Source: Peribacillus simplex
Lineage (GTDB): Bacteria > Bacillota > Bacilli > Bacillales > DSM-1321
NCBI RefSeq assembly: GCF_030123325.1
Contig: NZ_CP126106.1
Span: 586,001-650,000, forward strand
Length of the DNA stretch: 64,000 nucleotides
Reading direction: 5' to 3'
How positions within the stretch are numbered: the first letter of the stretch is position 1; each line of letters begins with the position of its first letter. The notes under the pieces are model-generated. The model was not told where the DNA came from. It ran no database searches and saw only the letters and a list, made by a program, of their open reading frames with translations. A program made the translations under genes and the position numbers. This document shows, in pieces, positions 50,591 through 58,197 of this stretch.

Positions 50591-51535
50591 ATGGGCACTT
50601 ATATCTTAAAACGAATTATGGCCATTATTCCCATCTTTCTCTTGGCCACTCTTCTTACGTTTGGAATGATTCACCTTTCACCAGTGGACCCAGCTGAGGC
50701 ATATTTATCTGCAGCACATATCCAATCTACAGATGAGATATTGGCTCAGAAAAGACATGAGTTTGGCTTAGATCAACCCCTCCATGTTCAATATGTAAAT
50801 TCTATTATTAAGATATGCCAATTTGATTTTGGCATATCTTATGTTTCGAATAAACCTGTTTGGGACGAGGTTACCTATCGAATGCCAGCGACCATTCAGT
50901 TAGCTTTAGGTAGCATCATATTAGCTATCCTGGTCAGTGTCCCTCTTGGATTTTTGGCAGGCATAAAGAAAAACAGTGGTATTGACCATTTTAGTCGGCT
51001 TCTTTCTTTTTTCGGGGCATCCATCCCCTCTTTTTGGCTTGGTTATTTATTGATTTTTTTCTTTTCTGTTAAACTCGACCTATTTCCTGTCGAAGGAATC
51101 GGGACTTGGCAACATCTGGTTCTCCCTTCCGTTACTTTAGCTATGCCATTAATAGCCTTGTATACTCGATTGTTACGTGCCAGTGTTCTTGAAAATTTAC
51201 AGGAGCCTTATATCCTTTTTGCTCGCACAAGAGGGATTCATGAAAAAGTCATTATGGGAAAACATGTATTGAGAATAGCCATATCCCCTATGATTACTGG
51301 ATTAGGGATGAATTTAGGAAAGCTGTTGACTGGAACCATTATTGTCGAAGCGGTCTTTTCCTGGCCAGGATTCGGTCGTTATTTTATTGAAGCTATTTTT
51401 AATCGGGATGTTCCTGTCATTCAATGCTATGTGCTTTTAGCCGCGGGACTATTCATCATTAGCAACTTGATCGTTGACCTTATTCAAATGTACATTGACC
51501 CGCGAATCTCCAGAAAAGGAGGGCAACGTCAATGA
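50591..51535 (+). CDS. nikB: NikB-type permease
   Basis: 314 residues, six membrane helices, DppB/NikB type with N-terminal LKRIMAIIPIFLLATLLTF and the EAA loop (YILFARTRGIHEKVIMGKHV). It pairs with NikC to form the membrane pore. 17 bases after nikA, with aggaggg before its ATG; its stop overlaps the nikC start by four bases. Confidence 0.9.
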   Translation: MGTYILKRIMAIIPIFLLATLLTFGMIHLSPVDPAEAYLSAAHIQSTDEILAQKRHEFGLDQPLHVQYVNSIIKICQFDFGISYVSNKPVWDEVTYRMPATIQLALGSIILAILVSVPLGFLAGIKKNSGIDHFSRLLSFFGASIPSFWLGYLLIFFFSVKLDLFPVEGIGTWQHLVLPSVTLAMPLIALYTRLLRASVLENLQEPYILFARTRGIHEKVIMGKHVLRIAISPMITGLGMNLGKLLTGTIIVEAVFSWPGFGRYFIEAIFNRDVPVIQCYVLLAAGLFIISNLIVDLIQMYIDPRISRKGGQRQ

Positions 51536-52362
51536 TAACAAGTCTTCGCATTATGATGAAAAGTCAGAAAGTGATTGTCCTTTGTTCGATAATATTGAGC
51601 TTCCTACTTATCATCACGGTCTTGGCCCCTTGGCTTGCACCTAATGATCCTATTGCTGTCAATTTAGCAAATAAACTACAGCCATCTTCTTTTGAGTATC
51701 CATTGGGAACCGATCATTTAGGAAGGTGCACGTTATCACGCCTCTTATATGGAGCTCGCATTTCGTTAGGATTTGCCACATTAATCTTTATTTCATCTTT
51801 AGGCATCGGTTTGATTGTTGGAACCATTGCTGGTTATAAAGGTGGATGGGTGGACCAAGTGCTAATGAGACTTTGTGATGGTGTTATGGCATTTCCGAAT
51901 CTTTTGCTCATTCTTGGACTTGTTGGTATATTGGGACCTGGCCTTAAACAAGTCATCTTAGCATTGATGCTTGTGCAATGGGTATATTATGCGAGAATTT
52001 TCCGAGGAATGGTACTTAGCCTGAAAGAACAAAACTATATAGCTGCAGCTAAAATAAGCGGTTCTTCTCAATGGAAGATAATAAAGAAACATATTGTTCC
52101 AAATGTTCTCCCGCCGCTTGCTGTTATGGGTACATTAGAGATGGGCTGGGCGATCATGGATATATCCGCCATGTCGTTTCTAGGTTTAGGTGTGCAACCC
52201 CCTACACCAGAATGGGGAGCAATGATTCATGAAGGGAAATCGTATATCCGGACGAATCCAGAATTGATGCTATATCCAGGTTTGATGATTATGCTCGTTG
52301 TCGTCACCTTCAATTTATTAGGCGAAGCGCTATCAGAACGTTTTGGAGTCAAACGTCGTTAA
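51532..52362 (+). CDS. nikC: NikC-type permease
   Basis: 276 residues, OppC/NikC type. The N-terminal helix, the periplasmic segment with PLGTDHLGRCTLSRLLYGAR, and the EAA loop (NYIAAAKISGSSQWKIIKKHI) contacting the ATPases are all present. The DHLGRC text has Cys where most family members have D or S. Starts at ATGA overlap with nikB, so they are translated together. Confidence 0.9.
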   Translation: MITSLRIMMKSQKVIVLCSIILSFLLIITVLAPWLAPNDPIAVNLANKLQPSSFEYPLGTDHLGRCTLSRLLYGARISLGFATLIFISSLGIGLIVGTIAGYKGGWVDQVLMRLCDGVMAFPNLLLILGLVGILGPGLKQVILALMLVQWVYYARIFRGMVLSLKEQNYIAAAKISGSSQWKIIKKHIVPNVLPPLAVMGTLEMGWAIMDISAMSFLGLGVQPPTPEWGAMIHEGKSYIRTNPELMLYPGLMIMLVVVTFNLLGEALSERFGVKRR

Positions 52363-52380
52363 TATAAAGGAATGATAAGA

Positions 52381-53208
52381 TTGAGAACAGAACGATCGAA
52401 TGTATTAAAAGTGAGCGATCTACATGTACAAATACAAACAAAAGATGGTGCATCCACTCTCGTTAAGGATATTGATTTTGAACTGAAAAAAGGGAAGGTG
52501 CTAGGTCTTGTTGGGGAAAGTGGGTGTGGCAAAACCGTTACGAGTATGTCCATTCTACAGCTTCTTGATCGGAAAACAACGACGATTGAAGGTAGCATTA
52601 CCCTCCAAGGAAGAGAATTGAATGGGTTGGACGATAAAGATATACGTAAAATCCGTGGCAAGGATATTGCCTTTATTATGCAAAATCCGATGAATTCATT
52701 TACGCCTGTTTTTACAATTGGCAATCAATTTATCGAAACGATCAGGTCTCATACCTCATTGAATAAACAACAAGCAAAAGAGCTTGCCATCGATGCGATG
52801 CAAAATGTAAACCTGCCAGATCCCGCGAAACTATTAAAAAGCTATCCTTTTCAATTGAGTGGAGGTATGCTTCAACGCGTGATGATTGCGATGGCTGCAT
52901 GTTTACGTCCTTCAGTTATTATTGCTGATGAGCCGACAACTGCACTCGATGTTCATAACCAATTACAAGTACTTCGCCACCTGGATAGAATTCGTTCGGA
53001 ATATGGAACATCCATTTTACTCATTTCTCATGATCTGGGAGTCATTTCTGAAATGGCAGATGATGTAGTCGTTATGCAACATGGCAGAATTGTAGAGGCT
53101 GCAAATGTATTTGAACTATTTGATAATCCGCAGCATGAGTATACAAAGAAACTGCTAAATGCCCGACTTACCTTAAATCTTGAAGAACCTATCGCCCATA
53201 TGTTGTGA
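52381..53208 (+). CDS. nikD: NikD-type ABC ATPase
   Basis: 275 residues. Walker A GESGCGKT, Q-loop IMQNPMNSF, signature LSGGMLQR, Walker B VIIADEPT, H-loop ISHDLG. It lacks the long OppD C-terminal extension, as NikD does. TTG at 52381 is favoured: aagga is directly adjacent to ATG 52372 but six bases further the TTG fits. It works as a heterodimer with NikE. Confidence 0.89.
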   Translation: MRTERSNVLKVSDLHVQIQTKDGASTLVKDIDFELKKGKVLGLVGESGCGKTVTSMSILQLLDRKTTTIEGSITLQGRELNGLDDKDIRKIRGKDIAFIMQNPMNSFTPVFTIGNQFIETIRSHTSLNKQQAKELAIDAMQNVNLPDPAKLLKSYPFQLSGGMLQRVMIAMAACLRPSVIIADEPTTALDVHNQLQVLRHLDRIRSEYGTSILLISHDLGVISEMADDVVVMQHGRIVEAANVFELFDNPQHEYTKKLLNARLTLNLEEPIAHML

Positions 53209-53241
53209 TATATAGATTGCATTCTTTGGAGGGGGGAACAA

Positions 53242-54063
53242 ATGAGTTTATTACAAGTAAAAGCAGTGTCTCATAGCTATAATTCTCATAAGTTTTTTAA
53301 ATGGAAAGACGATTCTAAAAAAGTACTCACTGACATTTCCCTCTCTATTGACGAAGGAACATGTCTAGGACTGCTTGGGACGAGTGGAGCTGGAAAAAGC
53401 ACATTAGGAAAAGTGATTCTTGGCTTAGAACGTCCACAGCAAGGACAGGTTCTGTTTCAAGGGCATGATATCTATACTGCTGATAAGCTTATTCGACAAA
53501 AAATACGCCGGGATCTCCAAGTTGTCTTTCAAGATTCGCATTCATCTGTCAATCCACGAATGACGGCCGAGCATATTATAGGCGAGCCATTAGAAAACTA
53601 TGAAAAACTAACAGTAGCCGAACAAAAAAGAACCGTTATTGAGCTATTGGAAAGAGTCGGTCTAAGTGAGAAGGATTTAAAAAAATACCCACATCAATTT
53701 AGCGGTGGACAATTGCAAAGAATTAATATTGCTAGAGCAATTTCTCTTAAGCCAATGCTAATCGTCTTAGACGAATCCGTAAGCAGTCTGGATATGGTTA
53801 ATCAAACACTAATTTTAGAATTATTAAGTGAGTTAAAAAAAGACTTCGGCTTATCTTATCTTTTTATTACACATGATATTAAAGCGGCCAATTCAATCGC
53901 GGATACTTTGGGTGTACTGGAAAAAGGAGAATTAATCGAGCTTTACGATTCTAAGAATCAGTTTTTTTCGTCGGAACATCCTGTCGTCAAACAGATGAGA
54001 GGTTCTATCCTTGCTGAGCATCCACGTTTTCGTTCTCTTCCGACGAGGATTAACAAGACCTAG
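53242..54063 (+). CDS. nikE: NikE-type ABC ATPase
   Basis: 273 residues. Walker A GTSGAGKST, Q-loop VFQDSHSSVNPR, signature FSGGQLQR, Walker B LIVLDES, H-loop ITHDIK. The VFQDSHSSVNPRMTAEHIIGEP text is typical of NikE (quoted in part). ggaggggg stands before the ATG. Last gene of the ABC operon; a terminator follows and then the MATE gene. Confidence 0.89.
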   Translation: MSLLQVKAVSHSYNSHKFFKWKDDSKKVLTDISLSIDEGTCLGLLGTSGAGKSTLGKVILGLERPQQGQVLFQGHDIYTADKLIRQKIRRDLQVVFQDSHSSVNPRMTAEHIIGEPLENYEKLTVAEQKRTVIELLERVGLSEKDLKKYPHQFSGGQLQRINIARAISLKPMLIVLDESVSSLDMVNQTLILELLSELKKDFGLSYLFITHDIKAANSIADTLGVLEKGELIELYDSKNQFFSSEHPVVKQMRGSILAEHPRFRSLPTRINKT

Positions 54064-54091
54064 TCTAGAATTTATATTTATTGATTGGAAG

Positions 54092-54136
54092 GCCTCGATT
54101 TCAACTTGAAAATCGAGGCTCTTGTTTATATTTTTT
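54092..54136 (+). terminator. Terminator between nikE and the MATE gene
   Basis: gcctcgattt/aaatcgaggc stem followed by a broken T-rich tail (tcttgtttatatttttt). Read-through into the MATE gene is possible. Confidence 0.75.
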
Positions 54137-54161
54137 CTGAAGAACATATTGGAGGGAAAAG

Positions 54162-55478
54162 ATGAATCATCGAACATACCTTACTTTAGCCATTCCCTTA
54201 ACGATTTCAACGATGACAACACCTTTATTAGGGGCGGTGGATACGGCAGTTGTTGGTCAGCTTCCAGATCCGGCGTATATTGGGGGAGTTGCAGTAGGTA
54301 GCGTTATTTTTAATACTTTATATTGGTTATTCGGTTTTTTACGAGTTAGCACATCTGCGTTTACCGCTCAAGCTAATGGGGCAAACGATCAAGCTCAAGG
54401 AGCACTCGCCTTGTTTCGCCCTTTTTTATTAGCCGTCATTGTAGGTCTTTGTTTTATCCTCCTGCAATGGCCGATTGAATATGCGGCTTTGAAACTGATC
54501 GCACCTGATTCCAATGTTAGCAAATTTGCAGCGGAATATTTTCGAATTCGAATTTGGGGAGCGCCCTTCACCTTAATGAATTATGTCATTCTTGGTTGGT
54601 TGATGGGCATGTCGAAGATTAAAGTATCTTTATTTTTACAAGTGTTCATGAATGTTTTAAATATTGTTCTTGCCATTATGTTTGTTCATGTCTTTTCTTT
54701 GGCCGTAAAAGGGGTGGCTATGGCAACTTTAATCGCAGAAATCACAGCTTTCTTAATTGGCTTACTCCTTTTATTGAAGGCATCACCGATTCGATGGGAA
54801 ATGCCAGCTGTGGGAACGCTTATAGATTCACATTCCATGAAAAAGATGTTTATCGTTAACCGGGATTTATTTATTCGAACGATTTGTTTATTAGCTGTTT
54901 TTAACTTGTTTACAGCAAAAGGAGCTACTTTTGGCACGGAACTATTGGCTGCCAATGCGGTATTGATTCAAATTCATTATATTATGGCTTATTTCTTTGA
55001 TGGGTTTGCGAATGCATCTAGCATACTAGTAGGTAAAGCGATTGGTTCAAATGATGAAAAATTATATAAAAAAACGCTCACCCTATCCTGGCAATGGTCA
55101 ATTCTATCCGCTTTCTTCATTGCTTGTGCCTATGCAATATTTCAAGAACAGATTATTGGACTCTTCACGAATTTACCTAGAGTAATCGAGCTTTCGAATA
55201 CATATGGAGCTTGGCTAATTATTTTCCCATTCACAGCCTGTTTCGGACTCGTCATTTACGGTGTCTTCACGGGAGCTACTGAAATTGTACCGGTTCGAAA
55301 CTCTATGATTTACGCGTTGATGGCGTATATTATTGTGCAAGTCACTGCAACACCCATCTGGGACAATCATGGCTTATGGCTCGCCTTCATCGTCTTTAGT
55401 GTGGGTAGATCTTGTTTTCTAGTTATGTATATCCCTAGACTGAATAAGAAAATATTTCATGTTAAACAAGAATTGTGA
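54162..55478 (+). CDS. MATE-family efflux transporter (DinF-like)
   Basis: 438 residues, 12 membrane helices in two six-helix halves. It opens with LTLAIPLTISTMTTPLLGAV and DTAVVGQL, the MATE signature; the second half contains GFANASSILVGKAIGSND. MATE proteins export organic cations or siderophore-like compounds using Na+ or H+. It lies 98 bases after the metal-chelate importer, and a ggaggg site is present. Export of a metallophore or a metal-stress compound is an inference from place only; a general drug or DinF role is the alternative. Confidence 0.85.
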   Translation: MNHRTYLTLAIPLTISTMTTPLLGAVDTAVVGQLPDPAYIGGVAVGSVIFNTLYWLFGFLRVSTSAFTAQANGANDQAQGALALFRPFLLAVIVGLCFILLQWPIEYAALKLIAPDSNVSKFAAEYFRIRIWGAPFTLMNYVILGWLMGMSKIKVSLFLQVFMNVLNIVLAIMFVHVFSLAVKGVAMATLIAEITAFLIGLLLLLKASPIRWEMPAVGTLIDSHSMKKMFIVNRDLFIRTICLLAVFNLFTAKGATFGTELLAANAVLIQIHYIMAYFFDGFANASSILVGKAIGSNDEKLYKKTLTLSWQWSILSAFFIACAYAIFQEQIIGLFTNLPRVIELSNTYGAWLIIFPFTACFGLVIYGVFTGATEIVPVRNSMIYALMAYIIVQVTATPIWDNHGLWLAFIVFSVGRSCFLVMYIPRLNKKIFHVKQEL

Positions 55479-55875
55479 ATGCCTTTCCTAAAATATAAAG
55501 ATAATCCGATGTTTCATAGAGACAAGTTGCAAAATGGTGGCTTATTGATCCAATAGGTGCATGAATTAAGATCGAAGCTGTCTATAAGGCAGCTTTTCTT
55601 TATGGATTTAAAGGGGTGTCTCCTATTAAGGATTTCAAAACTTACCTGGTATAAAAACAACTTTAAAGGCATGATCTGCTATTTTTAAAGTGAAGGTTTC
55701 CATATCCTTTTTTATTTTCCATCACTGAAACAATATTAGGAAAAACATCCATAAAAATTATTTGAAGAAAATAATATATATTCTAAAAATTCATATTATA
55801 TTACTTTATTCTTATGCTATATTATAGGGAGAATTATTTATTATCACGTATAATCTAAGAATTGGAGTGATTTGA
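55479..55875. other. Intergenic region with one terminator
   Basis: aagctg/cagctt hairpin followed by TTTCTTT at 55574-55601 can end MATE transcription. The remaining AT-rich bases form the upstream region of the amino-acid transporter; no gene seen. Confidence 0.55.
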
Positions 55876-56652
55876 ATGAAGAAACTTGGTTTACTGAGTA
55901 TGTTTTTGATTCTAACTATCTTTATCTCGGCTTGTGGAACCAATGAAGAAAAAAATGCAGGTGAGGAAAAGGAACCTGAAAAGGTATATAAGGTTGGTGT
56001 GGATACGACTTATCCTCCTTTTGAATTTAAAGAGGGGAACGAATATAAAGGTATTGATATAGAATTGATCAATGCAATTGCGAAAGACCAGGATTTTAAA
56101 ATCAAATTGTCTCCGATGGATTTTGGCGGCATCATTCCGGCAATGCAAGCCAATCAGCTAGATGTAGCCATTGCGGGCATGAGCATTACAGAGGAAAGAA
56201 AAAAGGTAGTGGATTTCTCAACACCATATTTTGATGCTGGATTAACAATAGTTGTTAAAAAAGATAATACAAGCACTAAAACTGTTAAAGATCTTAAAGG
56301 AAAAACCATTGCAGTCAAAAAAGGGACAACAGGTGCTAAGTATGCACAGGATAATGCTACGAAACTAGGAATTAAAGTTGTCCAATTCAATGATAGTCCA
56401 GCGATGTTCCAGGAAGTGGCCAACGGTAATGCAGATGCTCTTATAGAAGATTACCCGGTTATCTCCTATGCGATCGCCCAAAAAGATCTTGGGCTGAAAA
56501 TCGTAGGTGACCGTTTGAATGGTGACCAATATGGAATTGCTGTATTGAAAGGGCAAAACAAGGATTTATTGAAGAAAATTAATGATGGTCTTGCCAATCT
56601 TAAAAAAGACGGCACGTATGATGAAATTATAAAAACGTATCTTGGTGAATAA
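55876..56652 (+). CDS. artP: Polar amino-acid binding lipoprotein
   Basis: 258 residues, SBP_bac_3 family. The lipobox is FISAC with Cys at 20. The family signature GVDTTYPPFEFKEGNEYKGI DIELI is clear (quoted in two parts), with GGIIPAMQANQLDVAIAGMS. The order and sizes of the three genes match B. subtilis artP-artQ-artR (yqiXYZ, arginine), but glutamine or cystine binding proteins look alike, so the substrate is uncertain. A hairpin directly after it probably keeps its level above the downstream genes. Confidence 0.8.
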   Translation: MKKLGLLSMFLILTIFISACGTNEEKNAGEEKEPEKVYKVGVDTTYPPFEFKEGNEYKGIDIELINAIAKDQDFKIKLSPMDFGGIIPAMQANQLDVAIAGMSITEERKKVVDFSTPYFDAGLTIVVKKDNTSTKTVKDLKGKTIAVKKGTTGAKYAQDNATKLGIKVVQFNDSPAMFQEVANGNADALIEDYPVISYAIAQKDLGLKIVGDRLNGDQYGIAVLKGQNKDLLKKINDGLANLKKDGTYDEIIKTYLGE

Positions 56653-56672
56653 ACAATAGATTAAAGCTCAAT

Positions 56673-56700
56673 AGGCGCGCTTAAGGCGCGCTTTCTTTTT
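56673..56700 (+). terminator. Intra-operon terminator after the binding-protein gene
   Basis: gcgcgc-ttaag-gcgcgc hairpin followed by tttcttttt, only 15 bases before the permease start. Partial termination is the likely role. Confidence 0.75.
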
Positions 56701-56715
56701 CAAGGGGTGAAAGAT

Positions 56716-57360
56716 ATGGATATAATTGTTGCGGCATTGCCTATTTTATTAAAAGGACTTCAGGTGACACTTTATATCTTTGTGATTGCCATTATCCTAG
56801 GTTTTTTGATTGGTTTACTGGTCGCTTTGCTGCGACTTGCCCCCATCAAAATCTTGAACTGGATTGCAAAGGTTTATGTGGATGCGATACGAGGGACACC
56901 GTTCATCGTTCAGCTGTTTTTTATCTATTTTGGTGTGAATTCACTGAATTTGATTTCTTTGGACAGTACAACAGCTGGAATAATTACCGTTGCAATCAAT
57001 GCGGGGGCATATTTTGCTGAAATAATAAGGGCGGGGATACAATCCATCGATAAAGGACAAACGGAAGCGGCAAGATCCATCGGGTTCACGGGTACTCAAA
57101 CGATGAGGTATGTCGTGCTGCCGCAAGCATTTAGAAGGATGCTCCCTACCATTACGAATCAATCGATCATCAGCTTGAAAGACACTTCGCTATTATCCGT
57201 CATTGGTATTGCCGATTTAACCCAGCAAGGTCAAATTCAAGCTTCGGCAACCTTTGAAGCATTCAAGATTTGGCTGGCCGTCGGTGTGATCTACTTTATC
57301 ATCATCTATTTGTTAACCCTAATTGCTAATTTCATAGAAAGGAGGGTACAAGTTCGATGA
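56716..57360 (+). CDS. artQ: Polar amino-acid ABC permease
   Basis: 214 residues, HisM/GlnP type with five or six helices: LLKGLQVTLYIFVIAIILGF at the start, then VDAIRGTPFIVQLFFIYFG and the EAA loop (TEAARSIGFTGTQTMRYVVL). ATG 56716 fits aaggggtg better than GTG 56707. Its stop overlaps the ATPase start by four bases. Confidence 0.87.
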   Translation: MDIIVAALPILLKGLQVTLYIFVIAIILGFLIGLLVALLRLAPIKILNWIAKVYVDAIRGTPFIVQLFFIYFGVNSLNLISLDSTTAGIITVAINAGAYFAEIIRAGIQSIDKGQTEAARSIGFTGTQTMRYVVLPQAFRRMLPTITNQSIISLKDTSLLSVIGIADLTQQGQIQASATFEAFKIWLAVGVIYFIIIYLLTLIANFIERRVQVR

Positions 57361-58091
57361 GCATCATAACTGTAAAAAAACTGAGAAAATCATTTGGAAC
57401 TGTCGAGGTTTTAAAAGATATTAATGCAGAAGTGCAGGAAAAGGAAGTAATTTGCGTAATAGGCCCTTCTGGATCTGGAAAGAGTACATTCCTGCGTTGC
57501 CTGAATCTCCTTGAGGAAATTACGGGCGGTGAGGTGGTCATTAATGGACATGATATAACCGATCCCAAAAGGAAAATCAATATTAACAAAGTCCGGCAAG
57601 AAGTTGGAATGGTCTTTCAACATTTCAATCTATTCCCTCATAAAACCGTCCTTGAGAACATAACATTGGGCCCTATTAAAATTCGTGCCACCGAGAAAGC
57701 AGAAGCAGAAAGGTTGGCGCTTGAGTTATTGGATAAGGTTGGTCTTAAGGAAAAAGCAAATAGCTATCCAGGGGAACTTTCCGGCGGACAAAAACAACGG
57801 GTCGCCATCGCAAGGGCATTAGCGATGAATCCGAAAATCATGCTATTTGATGAACCGACTTCGGCCCTTGACCCTGAGATGGTCGGCGATGTTTTGGAGG
57901 TAATGAAGCAACTTGCCAAGGAAGGCATGACAATGGTTGTCGTTACGCATGAAATGGGCTTTGCCCGGGAAGTAGGGGACCGGGTCATATTCATGGATGG
58001 AGGGTATATCGTGGAAGAAAATGAGCCGAATGAATTATTCGGCAACCCTCAGCACGAAAGAACGAAAGCATTCTTGAGCAAAGTGCTTTAA
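57357..58091 (+). CDS. artR: Polar amino-acid ABC ATPase
   Basis: 244 residues. Walker A GPSGSGKST, Q-loop VFQHFNLFPH, signature LSGGQKQR, Walker B IMLFDEPTSALDPE, H-loop VTHEMGFAREV: the standard GlnQ/HisP family. It drives import through the ArtQ dimer. Co-translated with it (ATGA overlap). Confidence 0.9.
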   Translation: MSIITVKKLRKSFGTVEVLKDINAEVQEKEVICVIGPSGSGKSTFLRCLNLLEEITGGEVVINGHDITDPKRKININKVRQEVGMVFQHFNLFPHKTVLENITLGPIKIRATEKAEAERLALELLDKVGLKEKANSYPGELSGGQKQRVAIARALAMNPKIMLFDEPTSALDPEMVGDVLEVMKQLAKEGMTMVVVTHEMGFAREVGDRVIFMDGGYIVEENEPNELFGNPQHERTKAFLSKVL

Positions 58092-58153
58092 TGGGATGAC
58101 TGTAAGGAGCGGGAATCAGTCAGGCCTGTTTACTAATATCATCGGGCTAGCAT

Positions 58154-58193
58154 CAAAAAAACCTATGCATTCGCCACATGCATAGGTTTTTTC
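58154..58193. terminator. Bidirectional terminator
   Basis: aaaaaacctatgcat and its complement around a short loop, T6 on both strands, between artR and the convergent deacetylase gene. Confidence 0.92.
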
Positions 58194-58197
58194 TTAT

